Assembly (NCBI RefSeq): GCF_023646285.1
Contig: NZ_JAMOKX010000002.1
Span: 124,001 to 188,000 of the forward strand
Reading direction: 5' to 3'
DNA: 64,000 bases
DNA from: Helicobacter colisuis
Lineage (GTDB): Bacteria > Campylobacterota > Campylobacteria > Campylobacterales > Helicobacteraceae
Position 1 is the stretch's first letter. Each line of letters begins with the position of its first letter. The notes beneath the pieces are model-generated. The model saw only the letters and a program-made list of their open reading frames with translations. It had not been told where the DNA came from and searched no databases. A program made the translations under genes and the position numbers. Of the stretch, positions 35,759 through 44,631 are shown piece by piece.

Positions 35759-37018
35759 ATGTTTTTTACTATTGCAATTCCAACCTTTAATAGGGCAAAT
35801 TTATTGCAAAGATGCTTAGATTCTGTAAAAAAACAAGATTTTATGGATTATGAAGTTTTGATACTTGATGATTGTTCAACTGATAGTACCATCGAGATTG
35901 TTCAAGAATATTTGAAAGATAAGCGCTATCAGTATATTAAAATGCCCAAAAAAATGGGATTTGGCGATAAAGTATATAAATTTGCTCAGGATAGTGAACT
36001 ATACCAAGGCGATTGGGTGTTGCTCTTGGAAGATGATAATTTTTTATACAATGAAAACCATTTGAAAAATATTTATATTCATATTCAAAATAATCCGCAA
36101 GTTAATTTTATTAATGTGGATACTGGTTATGGTTATGGAGAGATTGTTATTTTTGAGCAACAAAGTAATGTTGCACTACCTGAAACATTTTTATATCAAA
36201 ACTTAAATGACAAACAAAAAGAGATTTTGCAAACAAAAATGAAAGTGGTCTATAAAAAAGATTTTTTAATTCAACAGGATCCTTTTAAAGCTGATAATCA
36301 TAAGGCTGATATTACAGCAGAAGTCGATTATTTGAAGTTATATGAAGCAGCTTCAATGGGTTATGTGGGTGGTATTGCACATATTTTTGGGGTAACGCCA
36401 AATGCTAGGGCGAAATATTTAGATTTTTATAATTGGATAACTTCTAGTGGAATGTGTTGTGTTAATATAGATTCTCAAGAAAAATTTTATCTAATATTGA
36501 AGCAATATTATTCCGAGGTATCTATGTGCCTTAATGCTTTTTTTGATTGGGGGGGCAATGAGTTGGCAGGAGCATTGTCTTATTTTTATGATGATGAGAA
36601 TTATCCTATTTTTTTAAGAAGATTTGCACAAATTTATAAGGATAAGTTTCAAGATAAATTATATTGTTATTATGAGGATTTCAATAAAAGTTTAATGACA
36701 GAAATAGAAAGAGATATTGCTATAGAAAATTCAAAAAATATTGTTATTTACGGAGAAAATAGTTGGAGAGTGCAATTAGAAGATTTTTTAGTGAAGAAGG
36801 GGAAACATATCTTATTTGTTGCAGATGATAAGAAAGAAGGCTATAAAACATATGAAGACATCATCAAAGAAAAGGAAAATATCGATTTGGTGTTTATTTC
36901 AAGTGGATCTCCTAAGATTATTTATCAAATGATGCAAAAACTACAATTTAAGAAGAATCGAATTAATGTGGCAACTCTAATATTAAGAGATGAGAATTGG
37001 AAATATAATTTGAATTAA
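35759..37018 (+). CDS. Family 2 glycosyltransferase with C-terminal Rossmann-like domain
   Basis: A 419-residue protein. The N-terminal GT-A domain (about 1-230) starts FTIAIPTFNRANLLQRCLDS, then VLILDDCSTDSTIEIVQEY and the metal-binding DxD region WVLLLEDDNF. From about residue 325 a second fold appears, IVIYGENSWRVQLEDFLVKK with ILFVADD and DLVFISSG, like the Rossmann N-domain found in PglD-type proteins or in other island proteins. The fusion is not typical of GT2. A run of seven G residues at 36549-36555 is in frame. It is followed after 12 bases by a methyltransferase. Confidence 0.8.
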   Translation: MFFTIAIPTFNRANLLQRCLDSVKKQDFMDYEVLILDDCSTDSTIEIVQEYLKDKRYQYIKMPKKMGFGDKVYKFAQDSELYQGDWVLLLEDDNFLYNENHLKNIYIHIQNNPQVNFINVDTGYGYGEIVIFEQQSNVALPETFLYQNLNDKQKEILQTKMKVVYKKDFLIQQDPFKADNHKADITAEVDYLKLYEAASMGYVGGIAHIFGVTPNARAKYLDFYNWITSSGMCCVNIDSQEKFYLILKQYYSEVSMCLNAFFDWGGNELAGALSYFYDDENYPIFLRRFAQIYKDKFQDKLYCYYEDFNKSLMTEIERDIAIENSKNIVIYGENSWRVQLEDFLVKKGKHILFVADDKKEGYKTYEDIIKEKENIDLVFISSGSPKIIYQMMQKLQFKKNRINVATLILRDENWKYNLN

Positions 37019-37030
37019 GGAATATAAATT

Positions 37031-37906
37031 ATGATTACATTTTCTTTTGGTAGAAATTGGAAAAGGTTTATAGAATATGTTGCAAATGAACAGATTCTTA
37101 ATAGAGCTATTAATTCTTTAAGAAAATATTTTGGTGAAGATTTTGATTTTTCAGATAAAGTTTTTTTGGATATCGGTTGTGGAAGCGGTTTATTTTCTGT
37201 AGCGGCTTTGCAATTAGGTTGCAAAAGAGTTATTAGTTTGGATGTTGATATTAATTCTATAGAGGCAACTAAAATGGTGGGGGAGAAATTCAAACCACAA
37301 AATAAAGAAAATTGGCAAATTTTTGAGGGTAGTATTTTAGATTCATGGTTAGTTGATAAGCTTAAAAAGGAATTAGATAATCAAAATATTATTTTATATA
37401 GTTGGGGAGTTTTACATCACACTGGCAATCTAAAATTAGCTATGCAAAATGCAATGAACATTTTGTCTAGTGGGGGGGGGGGCGATAAATATGCATATAT
37501 TGCCCTTTATAATAAGACAGAAGCAAGTTCTTGGTGGTTAAATAAGAAAATGTATTACAATCAGACAAATATTGTTATGAAAATTTTCATGGTTTGTTTC
37601 TATACCCTTTTTTTAACATTTGAGGATATTCGTAAAGGTAGAGGATGGAATATGTATGATAAGGATCGCGGTATGTATAAAATTACAGATGTGATTGATT
37701 GGTTGGGAGGGTTGCCTTATGAGCCTATTGCCAATGATGAAGTGATAGAGATTTGGGAGAAAGATGGTTTTTTATGCTTGAAAAATACTCCAACAAGATA
37801 CTATAAACCTATTTATCCCAAGAGTAAGATTTATAGGTTATTTGTGTATTTGAAGGTTGTAGGGCTTGGCTGCAATGAATTTTTATTTAAAAAAAATGAT
37901 AAGTAA
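37031..37906 (+). CDS. Class I SAM-dependent methyltransferase (3), phase-variable by a poly-G tract
   Basis: A 291-residue methyltransferase with the SAM motif KVFLDIGCGSGLFSVAALQL, then VISLDVDINSIEATKM and LYSWGVLHHTGNLKLAMQNA. Eleven G residues at 37472-37482 encode four glycines after Ser 147, in a loop just after the last conserved motif. The gene is in frame as sequenced; one G more or less would cut off the C-terminal half. It is the second poly-G gene of the island. Its target is unknown, probably a sugar hydroxyl or amino group. Confidence 0.82.
   Translation: MITFSFGRNWKRFIEYVANEQILNRAINSLRKYFGEDFDFSDKVFLDIGCGSGLFSVAALQLGCKRVISLDVDINSIEATKMVGEKFKPQNKENWQIFEGSILDSWLVDKLKKELDNQNIILYSWGVLHHTGNLKLAMQNAMNILSSGGGGDKYAYIALYNKTEASSWWLNKKMYYNQTNIVMKIFMVCFYTLFLTFEDIRKGRGWNMYDKDRGMYKITDVIDWLGGLPYEPIANDEVIEIWEKDGFLCLKNTPTRYYKPIYPKSKIYRLFVYLKVVGLGCNEFLFKKNDK
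37472..37482 (+). repeat. Poly-G tract (11 G) inside a methyltransferase gene
   Basis: Eleven G residues in an AT-rich gene, the same length as the tract at 26108. Length variation would switch the methyltransferase on and off; here it is in frame. Confidence 0.9.
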
Positions 37907-38226
37907 GATAATGATTTTGTTATGAAATGATATTTTTATCTAAATTAAAAAATGATGGTTGTGGATATAAAATATAAGATTGGTGGTAAATATATCTAAG
38001 TTCTTTAATATTAGGTGGTTTAAGGGTGTATTGTGATGTGTTGAGATATATTACTAAACAGATGGAATGGATGAAATCCTAGGTGTTTTTAGTGCAAAAG
38101 ACAATGGGATTTTTAATTTTTATAAAATGGAATATGATATAGAAAAAGAGAAATTTATAATTATGGAAAGGCAAGTGAATATCTTGCTTCGTATCTTACT
38201 AGTGAATATAGATTAAATGAGAGCTA
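37907..38226 (+). pseudogene. Decayed gene of unknown family (copy B)
   Basis: This 320-base gap has no intact gene. Protein-like stretches occur in different frames: LGGLRVYCDVLRYITKQ near 38010-38060, TDGMDEILGVFSAKDNGIF then NFYKMEYDIEKEKF up to about 38155, and, after a frame change, YNYGKASEYLASYLTSEYRL up to a TAA at about 38224-38226. The last part matches copy A (34426-34796) including the motif YG(N/K)ASEYL. The 17-base string TATAGAAAAAGAGAAAT is also in both gaps. It is likely a second dead copy of the same unknown gene. Confidence 0.5.
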
Positions 38227-40104
38227 ATGTGTCGCATAGTTGGTGGGTTTGAGATTGGAGAGAATGGCTTAAAAAATAGTATAGAAAAAATGAGGGACAC
38301 TATGATTAATGGTGGTCCTGATGATTGCGGAATAATCATTAAAGATGAAATTGTTTTGGCTCACCGCAGACTTTCTATTATTGATTTGAGTTGTTATTCT
38401 CATCAGCCTTTTTGCGATGATCGGTATATTTTAGTTTTTAATGGAGAGATTTATAATTATAAAGAAGTGGCAAAAACACTTCAAAACAAGGGTGTTAATT
38501 GTATAGCCAGGAGTGATACAGAGGTGTTGCTATCTAGTTTTAGACATTGGGGTGCAACTTGCGTAGAGTATTTTGAAGGTATGTTTGCCTTTGTTATTTA
38601 TGATTCTTTAGAGAGGAAACTTTATCTTTTTCGCGATAGATTTGGGGTTAAGCCACTTTATTATTACTATGATTCTCATTGCTTTTTGTTTGCCTCTGAG
38701 TTAAAGGCGTTAATGGCTTATCCGAAATTGCAAAAAAAGATTGATGAAGTTGCTCTAAGTTATTTTTTGGAGTTAGGATATATTCCTTCCCCTTTTAGTA
38801 TTTTGAAAAATGCTTATAAGCTAGAGCAAGGGCATTATTTGCAAATAGATTTAGAAAATATCAAGAAGCAAGGTTTAGAGAAAGCTATCGAAAAAGTGCA
38901 ATATTATGATGTTAAATCTTATTATAGAATAAATAATTGTTTTGATTCTGTTTGTTTTCAAGAAAAGTTGCACAGAAGTGTATCTTTGAGAATGGTTAGT
39001 GATGTGAATGTGGGAGTGTGCCTAAGTGGTGGCGTTGATTCAAGTCTTGTGTGTGCGGTGTTAAAAGAATCGGGATATAATTTTGAGACTTTTTCTATTT
39101 CGTTTATGGAATCTGGTTTTAATGAAGGAAATTATGCAAAAAAAATAGCTAATATCTTAGGGGTTAAAAATCATCAATTTCTTTGTAGCTTAGAAGAAGC
39201 ACAAAATATTATTCCAAGCCTCCCATGGATTTATGATGAGCCCTTTGGTGATTCTTCTGCAATTCCAACTTTGCTTTTAGCGCAAAATATTAAAAAGACA
39301 CATAAAGTTGCTTTAAGCGCAGATGGTGGAGATGAGCTTGGATTGGGCTATGATAGATATTTTTGGGCTTTTTATCGTTATAGAAGATATCAAAAATATA
39401 AAAACTTAAATTTTTTATTAAAAATATTTAATTCTGAAATTATGGTAAAGCTTTTGCAACAATGCGGTTTAAAAGTTGGTATAGATAAATTTTTGCGCAT
39501 TAAAGGGCAATTGGATTCTAAAAGTTTCTTGGAGCATTATTTGGTGGAAATCACACATTTAAGGAGAGAAGGCTTGAGAGCCAATGGGTTGCCAATTTTA
39601 AATAAATGGCAGATTTTTGATGGTGATGGATTGGATTATTTTAAACAGATGAGTTATTTTGATTTGCAAAATTACTTAAGTGAAGATATTTTGACTAAAA
39701 CTGATAGAGCAAGTATGAATGTTGGTTTGGAAATGAGAGAACCACTTTTAGGAAAGGAATTGGTAGAATTTATGGTTTCTTTAAATTCTCTAGAAAATTT
39801 AATAAAACAAGAGGATGGACAAGTTATTTCTGGGAAGAGAATTTTTAAAAAATATTTGGAGAGATTTTTGCCTAGAGGGCTTATTCATCGACCTAAAATG
39901 GGATTTGGGATACCATTGGAGCAGTGGATGCGTGGGAATCTTAGATATTTATTAGATGAAATATTGCCTTATGCGTATGAGTATTTAGATAGACGATTTT
40001 TAGAGAAATTAATTGGTGATTTTGATCGTGGAGAGCGCGTTGATTTTGCTAAAATTTGGTATATTTATACATTTTGTGCTTGGAGGAAAGAATGGAATAT
40101 ATGA
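38227..40104 (+). CDS. asnB: AsnB-type glutamine amidotransferase (1)
   Basis: A 625-residue asparagine-synthase-like protein. Cys2, exposed after Met removal, is the glutaminase nucleophile, with LAHRRLSIIDL and VFNGEIYNYKE also present. The usual HRGPDD motif reads NGGPDD, so His and Arg are lost. The synthetase half keeps the PP-loop LSGGVDSS and ALSADGGDELGLGYDRY. Three AsnB paralogues lie in this island. By analogy with WbpS/WbtH of O-antigen loci they may amidate uronic-acid sugars rather than aspartate. It overlaps the next gene by 13 bases. Confidence 0.85.
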   Translation: MCRIVGGFEIGENGLKNSIEKMRDTMINGGPDDCGIIIKDEIVLAHRRLSIIDLSCYSHQPFCDDRYILVFNGEIYNYKEVAKTLQNKGVNCIARSDTEVLLSSFRHWGATCVEYFEGMFAFVIYDSLERKLYLFRDRFGVKPLYYYYDSHCFLFASELKALMAYPKLQKKIDEVALSYFLELGYIPSPFSILKNAYKLEQGHYLQIDLENIKKQGLEKAIEKVQYYDVKSYYRINNCFDSVCFQEKLHRSVSLRMVSDVNVGVCLSGGVDSSLVCAVLKESGYNFETFSISFMESGFNEGNYAKKIANILGVKNHQFLCSLEEAQNIIPSLPWIYDEPFGDSSAIPTLLLAQNIKKTHKVALSADGGDELGLGYDRYFWAFYRYRRYQKYKNLNFLLKIFNSEIMVKLLQQCGLKVGIDKFLRIKGQLDSKSFLEHYLVEITHLRREGLRANGLPILNKWQIFDGDGLDYFKQMSYFDLQNYLSEDILTKTDRASMNVGLEMREPLLGKELVEFMVSLNSLENLIKQEDGQVISGKRIFKKYLERFLPRGLIHRPKMGFGIPLEQWMRGNLRYLLDEILPYAYEYLDRRFLEKLIGDFDRGERVDFAKIWYIYTFCAWRKEWNI

Positions 40105-41690
40105 AGCAGTATGAAAAAGTTAATATAGAAAAGAAATGTTATGTATATCCTACTGGTGGTTGTGCCACGGCTTGCGTAAAAATTTTACAAGATTGCTTAG
40201 ATGGCGTGGAATATGTGATGTTAGACGATCGTGATAAAAAAACTTCATTAGATGAATGCCGTGAGAGTGTTAAAAGTAGTGGCTGTTATGTATTGTTGTG
40301 TGCTGGGGATATTCAAGATGAATTGGAGCAAAAATGTAAAAGCTATGGAATTACAAACATTGTGGATGGTAGGGCTTATACTGGGTATTTGTTGGCAAAA
40401 AAAATCAGAGAAGAAATAGAGATAGATCATGAAATGTTTGAGATTTTGGATGGTGGAAAATTTTTGCATATTTTTGATAATCAATGGCTTACTCATTTTT
40501 ATTATTTTTATGACTTATTTTTGCACTACTTAGAAGATAATGTGTTGGATTATGTGTGTGGAGCTGTGAGAGAATATTGCAAGTGTGTCGAGGAGAAAAT
40601 ACATAGGAATGGAATTAAATTGTTGATATCAGATATAATTATCTCTTATGATAATCGTTTAACATTGCCTATTTCCAAAAATATAGAAGATAAAAAAGGG
40701 ATAACTTGGATGCTCCATATGGAATATTATTCTGATTTTAAAAAAGAAGTCAAGGAATATAGATTTGCAATTGGTGCACCTTGGGTATTATGGAGTTATT
40801 TTATAAATAGAGGTGTTTATTTGTCGCTTATGGGTGGGGAGCCAGGGTTTCGAAAAACGAATGCAAAAGTTGTAGGTATTGGGCATACTTTAGCAGAAGT
40901 ATTTCAATTTCTTTCTAAAAATTTAAAGACAGAAAATTTAATAAGAAATATTAGAAATTATTTTAAAGGATTTCATTATTATATTGCTATCGATCGGTGT
41001 TCTAAAGAGACTTATGAAGTTTTATTTAAAAATGTAGGGCTAGACATTAAGGTTTTAGAAGGAGGGTCACTTTCTTTGGATGATAAGATTAAAGATTTTA
41101 ATTATTTGCAATACTCGGTAGAGAATTTTTTGTTTATGCCTCGAGTTATAGATTTACAATTTGTTTATGAGGTAATAAAGGAATTATTAAAACACAATAA
41201 AAAAGTCATATTTCGACCACATCATGCTAGGAAAAATTACATTAATTATCTGCAAACTGAGGATCCTTATGTTATTATGAATGATTTTAGCAATGATGCT
41301 AATTTTGTGTTTATGCCAAGAGAAAGTCCTTTAACTAAAGAAATTTTGGCAAAATCTATTGTTATTACCGATAACTCTTCTACAGGATTTAGTACTCCAC
41401 TTAGCACATTGCACCCAACAATTCTTTTTTGTCCTCCAAAGAAAGAATTTGACTTAAGTGTTAAAAATTTTGGCATATCTTATGATGATCCAATATTGCA
41501 TAGAGTTGCATTAAGCGTAGATGAGTGCATTCAAAAGTGTTTGCAGTTGGAAAATGAATTAATGGGCGATGGGGGGATGGTTCTAAGGGAGAATATGCAG
41601 AAATATCGTGATAAGATTTTATATAATCAAGGATGCTCATCAGAAGCAATCGCTAAGATTTTAATGGATATTACAGATGGTAAAATCTAA
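40092..41690 (+). CDS. CDP-glycerol glycerophosphotransferase-like GT-B protein
   Basis: A 532-residue protein. The first ~110 residues look like a Rossmann unit (CYVYPTGGCATACVKILQDC, GCYVLLCAGDIQDELEQKC). The C-terminal part has KVIFRPHHARKNYINYL and IVITDNSSTGFSTPLSTLHP, like the phosphate- and donor-binding regions of TagF/CDP-glycerol glycerophosphotransferases. It may therefore transfer a phospho- or phosphono-alcohol from a CDP donor, which is interesting given the CDP-phosphonate genes downstream; that link is inference. I use ATG 40092, with GGAGG five bases ahead. It overlaps asnB and the following GT4 gene. Confidence 0.62.
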   Translation: MEYMKQYEKVNIEKKCYVYPTGGCATACVKILQDCLDGVEYVMLDDRDKKTSLDECRESVKSSGCYVLLCAGDIQDELEQKCKSYGITNIVDGRAYTGYLLAKKIREEIEIDHEMFEILDGGKFLHIFDNQWLTHFYYFYDLFLHYLEDNVLDYVCGAVREYCKCVEEKIHRNGIKLLISDIIISYDNRLTLPISKNIEDKKGITWMLHMEYYSDFKKEVKEYRFAIGAPWVLWSYFINRGVYLSLMGGEPGFRKTNAKVVGIGHTLAEVFQFLSKNLKTENLIRNIRNYFKGFHYYIAIDRCSKETYEVLFKNVGLDIKVLEGGSLSLDDKIKDFNYLQYSVENFLFMPRVIDLQFVYEVIKELLKHNKKVIFRPHHARKNYINYLQTEDPYVIMNDFSNDANFVFMPRESPLTKEILAKSIVITDNSSTGFSTPLSTLHPTILFCPPKKEFDLSVKNFGISYDDPILHRVALSVDECIQKCLQLENELMGDGGMVLRENMQKYRDKILYNQGCSSEAIAKILMDITDGKI

Positions 41691-42801
41691 AGTAATGAAT
41701 GTTGTCTTTGTGATTGATGTGATGCGTCAAGGAGGTGGTGCTCAAAAGGTACTTTCAATCTTGCTTCCCATCTTGCAAAAAAATCAATTTGAAGTCGAAT
41801 TGATTGTTTTAAAAAAAACTGATCAATTATTAGAGATTCCAGAAGTTAAAACCCATTATTTATTAGAACAAGAAACGCAAGGGTTGATGGTTAATACTTT
41901 TTTAATACTTGATAGAATCTCGCAAATAGCAGAAAAAGCAAATATTATTTGCTCTTTTATGGATTTTATAACGAGTTATTTTGCGGCAATAAGTGCAAAA
42001 ATATTGAATAAGCCTTATTGTATTTTTGTGCGTTGTGAGCCTTCTTTTGTGGCAAAAACATTTCCCCAATCAAAAATTAATGAGAAACTTTATTCTTTGT
42101 GTATGCAGAACGCTGTTAGAGTGATTTGTAATTCTAAAAGTTCCAGTCAAGACATTATAGAAAATTTTGGTGTCGCAAAGCAAAAAATAGGTATTTTATA
42201 TAATCCCATTGATTTTAAGAGAATTGAAGCTATGGTAAGTGTTGGTGAGAAGTTCAAGAGAGAGAATAATGAGATTATTTGTGTAAGCATAGGAAGATTG
42301 CACCAGCAAAAAAACTATCAAATTTTACTTGAGGCTTGTAAGGTATTGCAAGAACGCAAGATAAATATTCGTTTTTTTGTGTTTGGAGAGGGTGAATTAA
42401 GAGAAGAATTGGAAGCTAAAAAACAAAAATATAAATTGAAAAATATTGAATTTTTAGGTTACCAAACCAATATGTATGGATTTTTAAAAACGGCTGATAT
42501 TTTTGTGCATTTATCGCTTACTGAGGGATTTCCTAATGCAGTTTTGGAGGCAGCAAGTGTCTCAAAACCGCTTGTATTATCTAATATCAAGCCACATAAA
42601 GAAATTTTTCAAGAAAATGTATTATTCTTTGATACTAATGATGTGAATGGATTATGTGATTGTATAGAGATATTACAAGATGAACAAAAAAGGAAAGACT
42701 TTGCAAAACTTGCTAGAGCTTGCGTAGAGAATTTTTTATATGAGCGTTTTGAATTGCAGTTATTAAGGGAATTTCAACAAATAAAAACTTGTTGTTTATA
42801 A
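41677..42801 (+). CDS. Family 4 glycosyltransferase (1)
   Basis: A 374-residue GT-B retaining glycosyltransferase. The N-domain starts VVFVIDVMRQGGGAQKVLSI (glycine-rich acceptor loop). The C-domain shows IICVSIGRLHQQKNYQILLE, FFVFGEGELREELEAK, IEFLGYQTNMYGFLKTADIF and the donor-binding LTEGFPNAVLEAASVSKPLV with the ExxxxxxE pattern. Length is typical. The donor sugar is unknown. It overlaps the previous gene by 14 bases; 80 bases separate it from asnB 2. Confidence 0.88.
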   Translation: MVKSKVMNVVFVIDVMRQGGGAQKVLSILLPILQKNQFEVELIVLKKTDQLLEIPEVKTHYLLEQETQGLMVNTFLILDRISQIAEKANIICSFMDFITSYFAAISAKILNKPYCIFVRCEPSFVAKTFPQSKINEKLYSLCMQNAVRVICNSKSSSQDIIENFGVAKQKIGILYNPIDFKRIEAMVSVGEKFKRENNEIICVSIGRLHQQKNYQILLEACKVLQERKINIRFFVFGEGELREELEAKKQKYKLKNIEFLGYQTNMYGFLKTADIFVHLSLTEGFPNAVLEAASVSKPLVLSNIKPHKEIFQENVLFFDTNDVNGLCDCIEILQDEQKRKDFAKLARACVENFLYERFELQLLREFQQIKTCCL

Positions 42802-42814
42802 ATAGATAAAATTT

Positions 42815-42822
42815 GCCGATAT
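42815..42822 (+). promoter_or_regulatory. Possible sigma-28 -10 element before asnB 2
   Basis: GCCGATAT, close to the FliA -10 GCCGATAA and the Campylobacter CGATWT, lies 60 bases ahead of asnB 2 in one of the few gaps of the island. No good -35 TAAA is at the right distance, so the call is weak. Confidence 0.3.
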
Positions 42823-42881
42823 AGCAAAATAAAAATATTAAAAATTAGGATAGTGGCAAAGCAAATGTATAGAGAATATCA

Positions 42882-44627
42882 ATGTGCGCGATAGTTGGAA
42901 TTTATGGAGAAAGCAATATTACTTCACTAGAATCAATATTGAGTTTAATGCAAAAAAGAGGTCCTGATGGTAGCTACCTATTTTTTGAAGAAAATTTTGT
43001 CACAGGAATGAATCGGCTAAGCATAAATGATTTGCATTTTGGAGAACAACCTTTTATGAATATCGATTCTTCAATTGTGGTGCTTTTTAATGGTGAAATT
43101 TATAATTATAGAGAATTAAAAAAGGAGCTAGAGCAAAAAGGATATAGTTTTAAAGGGCATTGTGATGGGGAGATTCTGCCTTTTTTATATGAAGAATATG
43201 GAGTAGAATCTTTTAGCTTTCTTGATGGAATGTTTGGGATAATGGTGTATGATAAAAGGCGTGGTAAGATTATTTTGGCACGCGATGGTGTTGGGGAAAA
43301 GCCACTTTATTATGCAAAGTGTGGTAGAAAGTTTGCATTTTCCACGCTTATAAAACCTTTGAAAGAATATTTTGGAAGTTTCTCGCTGAATCCTCAAGCT
43401 CTATGGGATTTTTTTACTTTTGGGTTTATTCCAGAGCCACAGAGCGTTTATAATGAAGTAAAAGCATTAAAAAAAGGACATTATTTAGTCTTTGATTGTC
43501 AAAGTCTGGAATATAATGAGTTTGAATTTTGGCAAAAAACCTTGCAGCGATTTTCACCTATTTGCCAAGATCAAAATGTGGATTTAGTGGGTATAACAAA
43601 AGAGATTGTAACTAAGAGTATTCAAGAGAGGTTAATGAGTGATGTCCCTATTGGAGCATTTTTGAGTGGTGGGCTTGATAGTAGTATTGTAGCAACTTTA
43701 GCGCAGCAATCATTGGGTAATTTAACAACTTTTAATATTGCTTTTTTGGATAATTATGATCCTTATTGTGGGTTTGCTGATGAAAGTAGCTTTGCTATGC
43801 TTGTTGCCAAAAATATTAACTCTCAACACTTTACACTCAAAGTAGATGCAAAAAATTATCAAAACTTCCTAAAATCATTTATTCAAGATATTGATCAGCC
43901 CTTTGGTGCAATTTCTGGTATTGGCGTTAAGATGATTGCAAGAAAAGCAAGGGAGCTAGGAATTAAAGTCTTATTGAGTGGTGATGGAGCAGATGAGTAT
44001 TTTGGTGGCTATACTTGGTATCCAAAACTAGCTTTCAATGATCCAAAATTTATCACAAAAGAAAAACCAAAAGGTTGGCATTATTATGCTTTTGAAGGCG
44101 AGAAAAAAGAATTTTTAAATTTGGATTTTTTTGGAGATTTAGATTCTAGGGGTTATTTTCCTAGGGGTGATTCTAGCCCCATTGCTTTTATTGACTTTGA
44201 TAGAGAATTTTATTTGCCTAATGAAATGATGACAAAACTTGATAGAATGTGTATGAGTGAAAGTATAGAGGGTAGGGCAATTTTTGTTTCTCCTAGTATT
44301 GCTAGTTTTACTCAACAGCTTGACTATGAAACACTTTTGAGAAATGGGGAGAAATGGCTGCTTAAAGAAGCTTTTAAAAGCATTTTACCACAAGAAATTT
44401 TGCAAAGAGAGAAACACGGCTTTAATGTGCCTATTGATTATTGGATAAAGAATGATTGGTTTAATCTTTTAAGAGAGATTTTAAGTAAGGATAGCGCACT
44501 TTTTCATTATGGAATCATTAGGGAAGATTCTTGTGAGAAGTTTATAAAAATACTCTACAGCAATGAGAGAAGGGTGGGAAATGTCGGTTTTTATTTGATT
44601 GCGCTTGGAATGTGGTTGGAGATTTAA
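42882..44627 (+). CDS. asnB: AsnB-type glutamine amidotransferase (2)
   Basis: A 581-residue AsnB homologue with Cys2 (MCAIVGIYGE), LMQKRGPDGS (Lys for His in HRGPD), LFNGEIYNYRE, the PP-loop FLSGGLDSSIV and LLSGDGADEYFGGYTWY. In the RLSIID region it reads NRLSINDL. Both catalytic halves look intact. It differs clearly from copies 1 and 3, so it is not a recent duplication. It probably forms an amide on a sugar or other carboxylate in the island pathway. Its end overlaps ORF space of the next gene, whose chosen start lies 4 bases after this stop. Confidence 0.85.
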   Translation: MCAIVGIYGESNITSLESILSLMQKRGPDGSYLFFEENFVTGMNRLSINDLHFGEQPFMNIDSSIVVLFNGEIYNYRELKKELEQKGYSFKGHCDGEILPFLYEEYGVESFSFLDGMFGIMVYDKRRGKIILARDGVGEKPLYYAKCGRKFAFSTLIKPLKEYFGSFSLNPQALWDFFTFGFIPEPQSVYNEVKALKKGHYLVFDCQSLEYNEFEFWQKTLQRFSPICQDQNVDLVGITKEIVTKSIQERLMSDVPIGAFLSGGLDSSIVATLAQQSLGNLTTFNIAFLDNYDPYCGFADESSFAMLVAKNINSQHFTLKVDAKNYQNFLKSFIQDIDQPFGAISGIGVKMIARKARELGIKVLLSGDGADEYFGGYTWYPKLAFNDPKFITKEKPKGWHYYAFEGEKKEFLNLDFFGDLDSRGYFPRGDSSPIAFIDFDREFYLPNEMMTKLDRMCMSESIEGRAIFVSPSIASFTQQLDYETLLRNGEKWLLKEAFKSILPQEILQREKHGFNVPIDYWIKNDWFNLLREILSKDSALFHYGIIREDSCEKFIKILYSNERRVGNVGFYLIALGMWLEI

Positions 44628-44631
44628 AAAA

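Noticed and set aside
36549-36555. Seven-G run in the GT2 gene as a phase-variation tract
   Set aside because: Seven is at or below the usual slipping length in Campylobacterota and the residues (WGGN) fit the protein.
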